From assembly GCF_000699445.3 (NCBI RefSeq), contig NC_067196.1, positions 37,220,616-37,284,615 of the forward strand: a stretch of 64,000 nucleotides of DNA, read 5' to 3'. The number at the start of each line of letters is the position of its first letter. The stretch's first letter is position 1. Under the pieces are notes generated by a model that made no database searches, was not told the origin of the DNA, and worked only from the letters and a program-made list of their open reading frames with translations. The translations under genes were made by a program, and so were the position numbers. This document shows positions 35,901-47,762 of the stretch, piece after piece. This DNA is from Schistosoma haematobium (Eukaryota > Platyhelminthes > Trematoda > Strigeidida > Schistosomatidae).

Positions 35901-38900
35901 GCTGCGCTTAGTGTCATTATAAGATCCTACATCATAACGGTGACGAAGGGATAAAAAGCCGACAAGTTATCGATTATATTAGATAAGAGGAAACCATTAT
36001 GCATTCAGTCAACGTAATCACGAACAGAACTCAACCAAGTGCTTCATAATGAGTCGAAATCTGGATACTATCCACTAATTATTAGTGCAAGACCAAATGT
36101 AGTTCAGAGTGAACGCATCATTGCCGAAGTTACCACTTCATGCAACAACATACGTGTTGCAAGTACTGTGGTCAGGAGTTTTCTAGAAATTCTTTCGTCA
36201 GCACTCCAATTAAAGTTCCAGGCTAACTTAACGTGCTAGTTCAATAAACAGACTAAGAGTGAGTAGGAAACCGTATTGGTTAAGCTAACCAATATATATA
36301 TATATATACATTTATATTGATATTTATCCCTCAGAAAGTTAAACCAGATTTTCAACTATTAGCACATATTTACATCTTTCGGACAATTAGATTTGATCCT
36401 GACCAATAGTGTACACTCACTAGCATCTTTCATTGGTCACTTGGCCTTTGTCTGATGTATCTGCTTGGCCCAGCGTATCGATTTCTTTCATCTTAAAAAT
36501 AGGAAATTCGTTCACCAAATCTTATTCCAACCTCCAATGATGAACTATTGATATCAAGAAATATCTCTTTGTTTCTAAATACTATATAGAGTGATAATTT
36601 GTGATGCACGTATAATCTAGTACAGCCAACTGGGCACCAAAATTAAAATACCCCACGCAAAACTTTAAGATAACACTGTGAAGAAAGACAGAATGGGACT
36701 ATATTTAAAGGGTAAAACAAAAATAAAATGAGCAAACAAGGGTATTATACAGTAGGAGTACATTTAATTTAATTACAAAACTGGCAAAGACTTCTAGTTA
36801 AAGAGGTCCATTCCTTTTTATGAAAAATGTGAAATAAAACTTCAACAGGATTTTCATAGATTTCTATTCTGATACATGTCCGATAACGTCGTAGGCCACT
36901 AATTTGCACCATCTCTTGGACCCCAATCAGATGATTATGATGGACCGGCCGATGCCTCTCCTGTACAGCTTTTTTATATAACGTCATTACATATATATAT
37001 GTGTCAAGTCATAAAGTGACCGCCTCTCCTATTTTTAGAACCAGCTCCAGAGACCGAAAATGATGCTCCATGTGGAAGCCTAACATATCACCACAATAAA
37101 CAGGTATATGCACAGATATCTCCCAGTCCTCCAGAAGTGCTTCGAATTCGGCCTCGAAGTACATAACATACATACGGATATCGATTACCTTTTGATGAGG
37201 TTCAATCTGTAGAGGTGTATCATCGCATAGTAAGGCATCATCATCTGTCTACTCGAAGTCAGAAGTTTTATCTCTAAGTTTGGATCCATGATACCACCAC
37301 TTTCTCCGTTTAGTAGTACTGCCAAAATGTCATGAGTAGGAACGCTGCAGAGGAGTGGTTGAATTTGACAATCCTCCCCACCCTATTGCTTGAGTGGAAC
37401 GATTGAGAGAGATGGTTGTATACCCTCACATTGCCTAAGTTGTTTGTATGAAGAGCCTTCGAAATGTGGATAAACTTCCCTTGCACACCCTTCCTCCACA
37501 GGTAACATTATTTTTCAGTCCTGTCCAACGAATTGAATGTTTTCAAAGTGATTTCATACCTTGCAAAATCTGTATGGGCAAGAATCTACGGTTATCGTTG
37601 AACTCATGACATGCATGAGTAGACTAGCTTGCTTCCATAAGTTTTAATGAACTTTCAAAACGTCAGTGTTGTTGAAGTTTTTGAGCTGTTAAAAAATAAT
37701 GATGAGAGGTCTTATGTATCTTCATTTATTAAATATCAAGATCCTTTTACTTTTTATCTCATTTTAAATTATTACTGTTGTCCTCTTCCTGTCCTGATAT
37801 TAGTTATCGTTGATTCAACGGTAGACGCATATTAATTCTGTCTAAAAATAATAATACTATCAAAAATTCCGACTATAGAGATATATTATTCAAATTGTCT
37901 GTAAATAAGAAATATTGCAATCAACTAATTTGTTGTATTAAAGTTGGTCGCAGTAGTTATGACTTGATTGTTTTACAATACTATTATTAAAAGCATCATT
38001 ATTGATACAAGTTATACGTGTCAATATATGTGTTTCAAGTTATTAAATGTATATTTTGCCTGAATTTATTGGTTTTCATTGACCGTTAACTGCACATACA
38101 TATATCCTATGAATGAAGTGATTTTGTACCTGACACTGGATCTCTTTATTTTTAGTATTGTTATATGATGTAATGTTTTTTAAAAATTCAGAAGTAGATT
38201 GCATGTTTCAGTTTCATCATGTGTAGATTTTGATGGATTGTTGACATTTTGAACTCAACTAATATACAATGAATTAATTTTAAATGTATTTAGAAGATCA
38301 TTCATGATTGTAAAATTTGTGTCGTTATTATTCGTCTTAATCTAGATAATATGTCACTCTAAGAGTTGTCTAAAATAATTAATAACTCTAGAGTATCGAA
38401 TATCATTTATGCCAGTGAATTTTGGTTTGGATGTAACTCCAACCGAAATCTCTGAATAAGATATCTGAAGAAATGGAAGTATTTAAAATGAGCTCGTTAA
38501 CTAGTTAGCTTAATCCAATCCAGGAAATTCTTTCCCAACCAATGATTATTGAGGAATTTCAAGTAATTAATGAATGGACGACGATTTACTAAGGGTACTC
38601 TCAACATTTCCGTGCCATTACATAGTATTCTGTCCTTTAAATCCCCTTAATTTAGACGATCATATGATATTACCAACTTCGTGTGAAATAATCGCTTATG
38701 CGTCAGAATCTTAAATAAATTAGTGACCGATTGTCAGATTCAATGGTTTATATGGTAAACAACTGCCACTCTAGTTGGCATGATTTGGATATTACTTTAA
38801 ATGCTTCATCTACTTATAAGTAGTTTAGTGTAGGTTAGACGATTTTTTTTTCTCCATATAACATGTAGTTAATTATCTTTTCGTTTTGTTTTAGGAAGCA

Positions 38901-39807
38901 TCTTTAATAGTTGTTCATTTAATCGGTGCAGTGATGACTTTCGGACTGGGCATCGTATTTTCAGCGTTAGTCACCTATTCTACACGTAGACATTTGGAAT
39001 ACAATTTCAGGATATATGTATTCCGTCTGTTTTTAACTATTTGTGGTTTTCTCGCGAATCTGGGAGGTGCGTATGATTTTAAAGTTTTACTATTAGATCG
39101 ATCTTTATTTTCATTTATACTATTTCATTGCCTCAGCTAAGTTGCACACAATGAATGGGGGTACATGCGTATACACACGTCCAACATAAACATTGATAGG
39201 TTTTACTTATAACTTTGCTTTACACTTATTTTTTCATTTAGCTTAGAATTATTTTAAAAAATTCTGTTGACTATCGATAGCTGTGATTGATTTCTCCAGT
39301 TTCCCTCAGACGATAAATTTAGTAAAGTTTTTTATCATCTGATGAGTATACATCTAACTTGTTTCAAAAATCCACTCGGAATCAACTCAATTTTTTTCTT
39401 GCATTTCCGAGTATAAACCATTATCAGTTTGCTTGTATAAATATTTGTGACACAGTCTGACAAAATGAAAGTGTATAATTCTTAGGACAAGAGTTCTCAG
39501 TATTTGACAGTTCTGATAGAGTCACTTATTTTATTTATTCGTACAGTATCAAAGAAGTGTTACTGTTTGCATTGTATAGATTATTCATTACAACTGTTAA
39601 CTCAAAAAAAAAAGAAATTCCTAGGATCGACTTTCAGTCACCTTGTCTTTTTTTGTAACGAGCCATATTAAATTATGTGTTATTGTTTTTTCATTAATTC
39701 TAGTGTTCATTTTTGGGCACTTAGCTGGGGGAATCCATGGTCCATTCCCTAGAAAATGGGATCCATCTGAAGTGGTAGGTTTATTTCGTTGCTAAAACAC
39801 TTTAAAT

Positions 39808-39865
<58 letters not shown>

Positions 39866-42800
39866 ACCTTATTATTATTAGTATCATTTTGGGAGTTTTT
39901 TCTGTATGAATAATGATATTAAGCTGCTGTTATTAAGTTATTGTCGTATAATTGTTGATCAACTTATCAGTTTTTAACTAATTTGTTTTATTTCACTCAA
40001 CAATAATGTTTATTTGTTGGGATCTCCTTCATTGTAACACTATTGAATCAAATCATTCTTGCCTACTTTACGTGTATTTAGATCTCCCTCTTTATTTTCC
40101 TACTATGTGTATTTTGATTTATGACTGCAAATAGTTTCTTCAGCTATTATGAATGGTTTCATAATGTTATTGTTTATTCAGTTGATCAGATGTAATAATT
40201 GTTTACACTTATTGTACACGAAATTACACATTATTCTGTTTATTATCCAATTATTTCCTTTTCTTACAGGTATATTATAGATGTAATTATTATCAAGTTT
40301 TATTTGATTTCTTTTTTCATAACTTCTGATCATCTGATGAAAAAATAGCACTTAAGTAATTGACTGTAATCAATGGTAAATAAAAAAAACTAATTGTTGT
40401 TATACAATACAGTAATTTATTCTGTATTGCTTAATTTATTGATCCTATATTCAGTTATACCGCACATCTTTATGATTACATTAATCTAGACAATTTATTC
40501 ATGTCTATTACAACAGAATTTGTCGACTGTATAACTGAGATCCAAATTACTAAATTATTAAATTACACTGATGTATCTGAAATGATATTTAGTTTGACAG
40601 TCGTGATTCTATTTAAACAAAGTATATCTTTGTATAGATTATTGTGTTTTTGAAGTACCCTTACCTACTGTTTTCCGCCTAGTTTTATCGTACTGATCAA
40701 AGATGTCTTCGTTGTAAATTTCATTAATACATATCAAATAAGCATGCCCACAGCCTAAAAATGGCATCTTTATATTGTTTGTTAACATTTAATTAAGGTA
40801 TGATTATGTAAGTTTAAGCGACCTGCTTCAATATCTCGGCCACCTGTTCGTGCCACTTAATATTTCAACAAGCATCTGTTTCCTTGTTTGTCTTAACTGG
40901 TCATCATATCAATTAATTGTATAACCTATTCAGGTGCGTTTGTGAAAAGTTTACGACCTTTCGCTGTACAAGTTAGAAAAACGTATAATCGGAGACATCG
41001 TGATGACTGGCCATATGCATTGAAAAGAATAAATATTATTTAGATGTCGACTTCTGAAATGCTAGTATCTAACTGGGGATCGTTCAATATTTATTGTCAA
41101 TATCGATCAAGAAATAAAAAACAGAAACTCACTTAAATACTTCGCGTTGAAAATTCTATATAGTACCAAAAATATAATAGAATAAAACTAATAATAGATA
41201 AATTACAAGATTGCCTATAAGTGGCATTTAGCGGAACTTCGCTTGGGAGTTGCTACACAGCTGAAGAGATTTAGGGAGTCAATAAGCATGGCTTACGCAC
41301 AGTACTTTGCAGATCATAAAAGATAAAGAAGACAGTCTATGATCAACTTGGATCGCAGAATACACAACAAGATGCAAATACATAACTGAAGACTAAGTAT
41401 ACATATTGCATAAACATTCTTTAATTTAAGGAATATGGATCCTATCCTGCTATCCTTTTCTGAACAACCGTGTTATGATATAAACGGGACTATATTAATA
41501 CATTACTCTACGTTATATAGCTTTTGCAGTAATTTTAATGTTTCACTTTTTAGAACAATATTGTTTCCGTTTAGATCCTCATCAGGCTTTACTCTTATAT
41601 ACAGTAATATTTATATGCATATACGAAATTATTAAACCAATCAAGGTAGTTTATGAGTCAATGATAACAATGAGAAAGATTACATAATACGTGAAAAGTC
41701 AGTATCTGGGATAGTTCAATAACGTAGAAATGTACTTATATCTCATCAATACTATATTTTATTTTATTTTATGTAGGGTTTCAAATATCATGCATTGAGT
41801 AGCTTTTGCGAATGGTTAATGTCCTTCACATTCTCACTGTTTTTCGCTTCTATGATATTTGAACTGAGGAACTATGAGTTGGAGTCGGTTAAAGTAAGCT
41901 TTTACTATTGTCGTTATTATCTATAATCGTAACATTTACTTTATGGGGCAATGTCTAATAAGAACAAATATGCAGAACTATCATCACGACACCCACTATC
42001 AAATTTTGCAAGGTTGGTCTTACGACTAACGTATTCTCCTGATATAGTGCTCAATTACATTTTCAATAAATGTAAATGATACAGGTGTGATTTCGCAATG
42101 ATTAGAAAATTGTATTTCTGACGTTTCGTGAATTAATCCTAGTCACTTCTTCAAAGTCGACAAATAAAATTCATTTTGTTCTAAAATAGTGTAGTGGTCA
42201 TTTGATAAACTGAAAGTCCACCATGGTTGTTCAGTATACCTAGAAAACCTAGGTATTCTTAACAATACTGAGACTTATAAGTAATAAAAATTTAAAGTTC
42301 TGGAGAAATAAAAACTGAACCTGTTCATCATATCCTAGGAATGGCCACTATTATTATTATCATCATTATTGAGTTTTCAGTCCATTTGCTTTCATTTAAG
42401 CAACCCCAACTAATTGAATAAGAAAAATAAGTCATTTATCTTAGTTAAGATTTAGTGGCCCCTATATCTGACTCCGATTTGATCGTATGGATGGTTGTTA
42501 TCGAAATATACATGCCGCCAATTCTCGTTTATTATTATCGAATTAATTCGCGTTAGTGAATAACGGGATTAAAATAAGTAAAACACGAGAATAGATTTCG
42601 AATACGTATATTGCATACAATCGTTGGTCCAGACAGACGATCAGAGAAACGAAATGACGCGCAGTGGATAAGGTGAGTGAACCGATATTTATAGTCAACA
42701 CACATGCGATCATAAAAGTCAGGATAAACAAGCGAATTACTGACAGGGAGAAGAAACAGACTGATCTGTCCAGAGGCCAAAATAACCTATGTGGGTTTAA

Positions 42801-43183
42801 CATACTACAAAGATTCTACAGCATTTAACACCCATTGTTTATAATACTTTTGATTTACAATGCCTAGACCAGTGTGCTGGTTATACAATTACTATCATTA
42901 TAGTTAGATGTAAACATAGACCCAGTATTATTAATTTACACTTTTTTGCCAGTAATTTGTTTATAATTCATTATTACGATCATTCTATCCAATGCTTACA
43001 CTACATCAGTTAACTGGCAAAATATGTTTGGATTATGATTTTAAGTTATTGATTTTGATACAAACTTATTAATATTGTGGATGATGATTCCTAACTGTCT
43101 AATTAATTTCCTTTTTTTTATATTAGATAAGGCGTATAGTTATTGCGCATGAAAACAATGAACAAACACCTCTCCTCGCTTAA
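26873..43183 (+). CDS. Gene B: DRAM/TMEM150/Frag1-family membrane protein, complete
   Basis: Eight exons (26873-26943, 28243-28296, 31797-31864, 34943-35091, 38895-39066, 39704-39774, 41777-41893, 43127-43183) join in frame to 252 residues. TM1 is near residues 8-25. An exposed loop ends in SDTGALPPES (42-51), the family's most recognisable element. Further helices follow, with SALGMSIVANFQ ending at 114, a loop with RKWDPSEV to residue 195, and FCEW near 205-208. The tail ends ENNEQTPLLA, in which E246-QTP-L250-L251 fits the acidic dileucine signal [DE]xxxL[LI] used for lysosomal sorting. Length agrees with vertebrate DRAM proteins (about 240-270). A role in lysosome/autophagy control is inferred from the family. 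It could alternatively be nearer the TMEM150 branch. Confidence 0.88.
27183..27716 (-). mobile_element. 508-bp retroposon with 13-bp target duplication
   Basis: tgtatactaaata occurs at 27183-27195 and again at 27704-27716. The DNA between (27196-27703) is clearly richer in GC than the intron around it and has an A/T-rich run (tttattatttatttaaac) at its left end, the look of a tail if the element is inserted on the minus strand. No long ORF. It lies in gene B intron 1. Family not recognised; it could be a SINE or the truncated end of a LINE. Confidence 0.75.
28243..28296 (+). CDS. Gene B exon 2
   Basis: 54 nt between a ttttttcttctag acceptor and a gtgagc donor. Gives YLISTSEQHASIIFPYI, the luminal/extracellular segment ahead of the SDTG loop. 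Phase 2 at both ends. Confidence 0.85.
28297..31796. other. Gene B intron 2
   Basis: 3.5 kb of AT-rich DNA; I see no element or ORF in it that I can support. Confidence 0.6.
31797..31864 (+). CDS. Gene B exon 3 (SDTG...PPES loop)
   Basis: 68 nt, actcag acceptor and gtaagt donor. Encodes DTGALPPESCVFGQLLNICS then FL. Same length as gene A exon 3. Confidence 0.9.
32508..32640 (+). repeat. Partial copy of the LTR-like block
   Basis: agctttcatttgacctattg, ttatacgattta-cattctta and cacagtcact repeat the left part of the 2.1-kb block in the same order and orientation. It lies in gene B intron 3. Confidence 0.65.
32925..33145 (+). mobile_element. Hammerhead SINE (SM-alpha-like), most complete family-1 copy
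   Basis: A tRNA-like head (gtcggctaagcgcctggcgc; box B-like gggtttgaatcc at 32968-32979), then the hammerhead at 33001-33046, then the family tail (cttccaggttttccatggtg, and gaatcatgatctcaact). It lies in gene B intron 3, sense to the gene. Confidence 0.75.
33001..33046 (+). ncRNA. Hammerhead ribozyme motif
   Basis: Stem I gcactg/cagtgc is perfect, core CTGAGGAG, stem II tct-loop-aga followed by an extra a, CGAAA, short stem III cgg/ccg, cleavage triplet GTC at 33038-33040. N7 of the core is free to vary, so the conserved bases are present. The short, bulged stem II may weaken it. Confidence 0.7.
34271..34390 (+). repeat. Dispersed repeat R2, copy 1
   Basis: Shares ttgatgtttaggactgcaat, ggcatat-atgcat, cgatattgcc/gcaatattgcc, and agcattataagca with 49715-49815. 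No ORF. In gene B intron 3. Confidence 0.6.
34943..35091 (+). CDS. Gene B exon 4
   Basis: 149 nt from the ctttaccacag acceptor, exactly the length of gene C exon 4, ending SALGMSIVANFQ. A second acceptor (catttag at 34903-34909) lies 33 nt upstream in the same frame and would add 11 mostly hydrophobic residues. I favour the downstream site because of length conservation. Confidence 0.85.
35092..38894. other. Gene B intron 4 with unassigned higher-GC blocks
   Basis: 3.8 kb. Stretches at about 35200-35750, 35870-36240 and 36880-37510 are less AT-rich than the rest and look like old transposon pieces: 35314-35500 keeps an open frame (HRIKESGKGKYIAPNNQPLT). I cannot place them in a family. A short (AT)n lies at 36293-36308. 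Confidence 0.4.
38895..39066 (+). CDS. Gene B exon 5
   Basis: 172 nt, ttttag acceptor, donor gtgcgt. Encodes a helix around VVHLIGAVMTFGLGIVFSAL, the loop TRRHLEYNFRIYVFRL and a following helix. Equal in length to gene A exon 5. Confidence 0.9.
39704..39774 (+). CDS. Gene B exon 6
   Basis: 71 nt, ttctag acceptor, gtaggt donor. Gives FIFGHLAGGIHGPFPRKWDP then SEV, the loop before the last helix. An (AT)n tract begins 39 bases downstream. Confidence 0.85.
39813..39861. repeat. (AT)n microsatellite
   Basis: About 24 AT units in gene B intron 6, starting 39 bases past the exon 6 donor. Confidence 0.95.
39862..41776. other. Remainder of gene B intron 6
   Basis: AT-rich; no supportable gene or element. 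Confidence 0.5.
41777..41893 (+). CDS. Gene B exon 7
   Basis: 117 nt, atgtag acceptor and gtaagc donor, both phase 0, same length as gene C exon 7. Encodes GFKYHALSSFCEWLMSFTFS and the final helix ending ELRNYELESVK. Confidence 0.9.
42117..42158 (-). ncRNA. Hammerhead-like motif of the Penelope type
   Basis: On the minus strand: tTGAAGAAG, a tgact...ttca arm, CGAAA and then CGTC followed by aga. This resembles the minimal hammerheads described in Penelope-like elements, but the first core base is T, not C, and stem III is almost absent. No Penelope coding sequence is adjacent. In gene B intron 7. Confidence 0.35.
43127..43183 (+). CDS. Gene B exon 8 (dileucine tail)
   Basis: A strong pyrimidine tract (cttttttttatattag) precedes 18 codons, IRRIVIAHENNEQTPLLA, and TAA at 43181-43183. 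EQTPLL fits [DE]xxxL[LI]. Short cytosolic tail. Confidence 0.75.
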   Translation: MRRIVIAHENNEQTPLLA

Positions 43184-45246
43184 GCCATCACTTTCTGTTC
43201 TTATGTAACTATAACTCAGTGAATAAGAACAAAGTGCTTTAATCCATTTCATTAGGATTACAATTTTTATTTAACTTAATACACGATGTAATCTATTTCT
43301 TAATGTTGATTTTGTAATTTTTTCTACTTTCATCGAAAGAACGAATTTAATTCGGAAAAATATTAAGCCTTCTGTGTTTTGTTAGGCAAAAAAGAAAATA
43401 AAACAACCACTGACACGTCAGAATCTAATTGCACTTTGGAAATTCCTCTTCCGATTTAGCGATAACTTGACTTCTAGGTCAATTACATGTTTTAGTAATC
43501 AGTCTTGAAGCTCACAGTTTGTATAGACCAGTAATACTACCCAGCAATCCGAACCGAAATTTTTGACCTTTCTGTGAACCTGAGACCAAATGGCTAAAAG
43601 ATTTGTTGTGACATTTACTTATTAAATCACACTCGTGATTTGATTTTCAAGTTTCGTGAATTCATCTCCCATACATCAATAAACCTACAATACAGTGTTT
43701 TTTACATTTTGAGTAATGAGAAATCCAAACACAAAACGTTTGGATTAAAGCCGTGTATTTGAACATGTACATAATTACTACATCATGATTAACATGTGTA
43801 ACAGTGATATCAGGTAGAACATTGAAATACACTATCCTACATGAGTATTTATTTGGTAATTATTAGACGTTAACTTTGTAATAGCAGTAGACCGAAATAC
43901 ATGAAGATTTTTTTTTAATATCTTCAAATTCACAAATAATAGCATCATTTCACTTTTAAATGTATTCACAAGTATACAGTGTCATAAACTAGTCTACTAA
44001 ATGTGTCATCTATTCTCGGAACGATCTTTATTTTAACTTTTTTACATCATAATATCACTACAAAACAACAACAAACTTGATAAAATTAATTTTTCTTTTA
44101 CTTCCATCATGAAATTATAATGAGACAGTTACAGTTTATATGATGATTTCATGAACAAACAATAACCAAATCTGTAATAAATTATTTCAGTTAAAACAAA
44201 ATGACAAGTATACACGATTTCTTTTAATTAAAAAAAGGATTAGTTAACTATGCAAATATAATTTCATAAAAAGTTGGTTATAAATGATCTTCTACTTCAA
44301 TAAAGAAATCTTAAATATGAAAAAGAACAGTGGACAGATAAGAGATGTGATTCGAAATTCATCTATTTAAAAGTAGCTTAAATCTAGAAAAAGAAATTCT
44401 AGGAAAGCATATTGTCATCATTATTATTACCATAATTATCATCACTTATTATACTCCATCGATGAACAATCTATAAAGATGAATAAAAAACAAATTTCAA
44501 TACTACTGACACGTAAATTATATACCACACAAGCACTATTATAATAGCTAACTGATACAATCTAGTTAATTATAATTTATCCAACTTTATAATAGAATAA
44601 CGGTTTGATAATCGAATTCAAATAATCTAATCAAAGTTTCATTTCGAAGGTCTTCTTTTTTTGTTTTCAAAAAAAGCTTTCATATGGTTTTTTAATACAT
44701 TAAGTCTTTTTTTCTCTGTCACTTGTAGTTATTTCAAACAACAAGACACTGGTTGGTTAAAACTTTTTTAGGAAAGTCAACTGAGTTCCAAGATGAAAAA
44801 AGTTCGCTTGTGTTAAAATGGATGTCTAATATATTTTGTATCGACTCAATTAGGAAATTATCTTAAATGATTGTACTTTAAACTATAAATCCTTGTGCAA
44901 TAAGCTTGTAATCGACACTTCATGGAAGCGGAGACTTTAACTAATCTTTTTCTTTAAAATACTGAATAAATTTTTTACACATCCACTAGTGCAATTCAAT
45001 ATGCTGAAACAGTAATAAACTGCGTAGCTGTTTATCATTCAATTTTTGTGAGTCGAATAATTTGCCGCAATCTGTCCATGAAATAAAATCACTATCAATT
45101 GTTTGCTGTATCTATGGTCTGAATTTTCTTAGACCTTTAAGTATATCCCATCCTACTAGTGAACTTATAGGAACATTAAGAGTTTGATCGCTATCGACAC
45201 GATTCCACTCGTTAAACCTCCCTAACTGAAAATATTTTACACCTAG
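43184..45246. other. Intergenic stretch between convergent genes B and C
   Basis: Very AT-rich. No gene, RNA or element that I can support apart from possible poly(A) hexamers. Confidence 0.5.
43397..43402 (+). promoter_or_regulatory. Possible poly(A) signal of gene B
   Basis: First AATAAA after the gene B stop, about 210 bases downstream; another lies near 43678. Not decisive in AT-rich DNA. Confidence 0.3.
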
Positions 45247-45319
45247 AGCGTCCCTGGTACTTACTCACTTACGCCTGTTACTCCCAATGGAGCATAGGCC
45301 GCCGACCAGCATTCTCCAA

Positions 45320-45873
45320 GCCAGTCAGCTGTTACGGGTATGAGGGCTGATGTCACTTCCCGGCTGCCCACACCGTGGAAGGGTATTTCTTGAGGAACCT
45401 GAAAAGGAAATTGGATTAGTGTTGGCCTTAACGACCTGGGAGCGTGACCGCAGAGCCCAGGGGACAACTGCTTGAGGCCGGTCGCGCACGGCCTTTTTGT
45501 GGAAGGTTTTTGACGTGTTAGCTCCGTTTTTCAAAGGGTCTTACCGCCGGAGACGGAAATCCGTGAGGTAAGGTGAGGTGTGACATTTTTAGGGTCGACC
45601 TTTTCTAACCCCACCCCTCTTTGTGGGAAGGCAGCATCGCTGCAGATGCTGGTTGTCCGAGGGAAACACCTTACTTCTGTCACACCTCTCTACAGTCAGC
45701 ATTATGACTTCGCCCTCAGACCTTGAGTTGCTGCTTTTAGTCTTACCGTTCTCCAATCGACCTGCCCGGCATGGTAGAACCTACAGGAACATATGTTCCA
45801 GCCAATATAGCTCGGTTGGGTCATCACGATAGGCAAGCCCGACCACCGCGTCAAGGTAGCAGCTTCGGTCGGG
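45320..45873 (-). mobile_element. Internally deleted RTE mini-element nested in the SR2-like RTE
   Basis: Minus strand begins cccgaccgaagctgctacct, the 5' end also seen at 22146 and 53495, runs through the shared leader (cacaaagaggggtggggtta; gggcagccgggaagtgac) and ends at cgtaacagctgactgg, matching the gtagctgactgac 3' end of that family. All endonuclease and RT sequence is gone. It is flanked by attctccca (45874-45882) and attctccaa (45311-45319), a 9-bp imperfect target duplication. Confidence 0.8.
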
Positions 45874-46496
45874 ATTCTCCCAACCCACTCTGTCCTGGGC
45901 CTTCTTTTCTAGTTCCACCCAATTCTTGTTCATTTTTCTCATGTCTATTTCCACTTCTCGGCGTAATGTGTTCTTTGGTCTTCCTCTTTTCCTTTGGCCT
46001 TGAGGATTCCATGTGAGGGCTTGTCTTGTGATGCAGTTGGGTGCTTTCCTCAATGTGTGTCCTATCCACTTCCAGCGCTTCTTCCTGATTTCTTCCTCCA
46101 CCGGGATCTAGTTTGTTCTCTCCCACAGTACGTTGTTGCTAATAGTGTCCGGCCAATGGAACTGAAGTATTTTGCGTAGACAATTGTTAAACACCTGTAT
46201 TTTCTGGATGATGGCTTTCGTAGTTCTCCAGGTTTCTGCCCCATATAGTAGAACTGTCTTGACATTTGTATTGAAAATCCTGACCTTGGTGTTGGTTGAC
46301 AGTTGCTTTGAGTCCCAGATGTTCCTCAGCTGTAAATATGCTGCTCTTGCTTTACCGATCTGCGCTTACACATCTGCATCAGACCCACCATGTTCATCAA
46401 CGATGCTGTTCAAATATGTAAAAGTCTTTACATCTTCCAAATCTCCATCAATTGTGACTGCATTGGTGTATGCTGTGTTGTATCGAAGAATCTTAC
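45874..46496 (-). pseudogene. RTE reverse transcriptase C-terminal remnant
   Basis: Reads KTFTYLNSIVDEHGGSDADV, a stop, then IGKARAAYLQLRNIWDSKQL, YGAETWRTTKA and [20 protein letters not shown], ending KKAQDRVGW at the nested insertion. The catalytic YADD part is missing because of 5' truncation. Confidence 0.8.
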
Positions 46497-46509
46497 AGCG
46501 TCCCTGGTA

Positions 46510-47645
46510 TACTAAAATAATTTAAATAATGTCTAGCTCGAACAGTGGATCACTAAACAAAATGGCACGTGCATACCAATACATCTGTAATGGAAATTAT
46601 TGCTGTTGCTTCTTGCTTCGTTTATTTTATTATCTCTACTTATAAGATTATTATTAACATTTCGTTGTGGCACTGAAAATGACCTTGAACACACTTCACA
46701 CATTAACAGGATATACATTTACAAAGAAATAATAGTAGAAAACTGATACCCTGTGCTAATGTAATCCTTGTGGAAAATGTACTACATAAACAATTTTTAG
46801 CCATAACAATTCAAACAATCCAAGATTATATATAGCTCTTTTATGTTTAACATTGCTACCCACATCAAACTGATCATGTCTATAAACTGGCAAAAATTCC
46901 TGTAATCTTCATAAAATTTGTTCATTTTCATCCAGACTTTTTGGAGATGTCAGATTGTGCAAGATATGTGGTTTGATCGCGAGACTTTCATACTGTTTTT
47001 TTTAAAAAAACATTTATACGATATTTTGAAAAGGAGCGGACTTTTACAACTTATTCTGCTTACATCCTGTCTGACTGATTGCTGTTGAGACATGTCACAG
47101 TTTGAATGTAACATTTTCAAACACTTTTTCTTCCCCTAAACAACGAACCTCAGGTCTAGACTCACGTGTTATTAGGTGGAATTTATTCCACCTTCTTCAG
47201 TGAAATTTGATGAGGTTCCATAAATCTAATTGACGCTATGGAATAAATTCTTACTAATTGTAATGTATAGTGTTTGCATATGTAAAATATGTGATTGGTA
47301 CAAACTATACTCGCAATAAAATCATACAAAACTCTACAGCTGTAGTTTTATGGGTATAAATGTATCATGTACGGGACATTATATTTCGTCAGTGTATTCG
47401 TCTAGCATAGTTGAGTTGGTCACATATTTCGATCCCATAGAAATATTTCTGTGTTTGAGAGCAGTTTAAGACAAAGTAAAATAGAAATATCATTGACAAA
47501 AATTATTCACGTGGTTTGCTCCATATATATTATTTCTTTACGTACAGATACTACTTCTAAAGATTTTAAAAGAATTTAGCTTTTTGATTACTGTTTCAGT
47601 AAAAAAACCCATTAATAATGTTATTAGGGACAATAAATGACGTAC
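46510..47645. other. Region downstream of gene C exon 7
   Basis: Should contain or precede the last exon of gene C; the two candidates are noted under gene C. Otherwise AT-rich with no element seen. Confidence 0.4.
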
Positions 47646-47762
47646 CTTTATTTCATGTACTTTGTAATCTTTCAATTCCCATACCAGTGTAAAAATAAAG
47701 CATATAAATGATAAAGCTGTAATCCATTCCGACATACTACTTACTACATGAAACGAATAACC
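47646..47762 (-). CDS. Gene C exon 7
   Basis: 117 nt, same as gene B; ttaatag acceptor, gtacgt donor, phase 0 at both ends. Opens GYSFHVVSSMSEWITALSFI and ends WELKDYKVHEIK, parallel to FELRNYELESVK in B. Confidence 0.88.

Larger units (their letters stand above)
45260..46496 (-). mobile_element. 5'-truncated RTE LINE (SR2-like) with 13-bp target duplication
   Basis: agcgtccctggta at 45247-45259 and again at 46497-46509 flanks the element. Minus strand: RT C-terminal region ([52 protein letters not shown]), then, after a nested insertion at 45873-45320, the last codons gagaatgctggtcggcggcc and a gtaagtgagtaagta tail. The same 3' end occurs at 49383-49436. The ORF C-terminus is typical of schistosome RTE elements of the SR2 kind. 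Confidence 0.8.
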
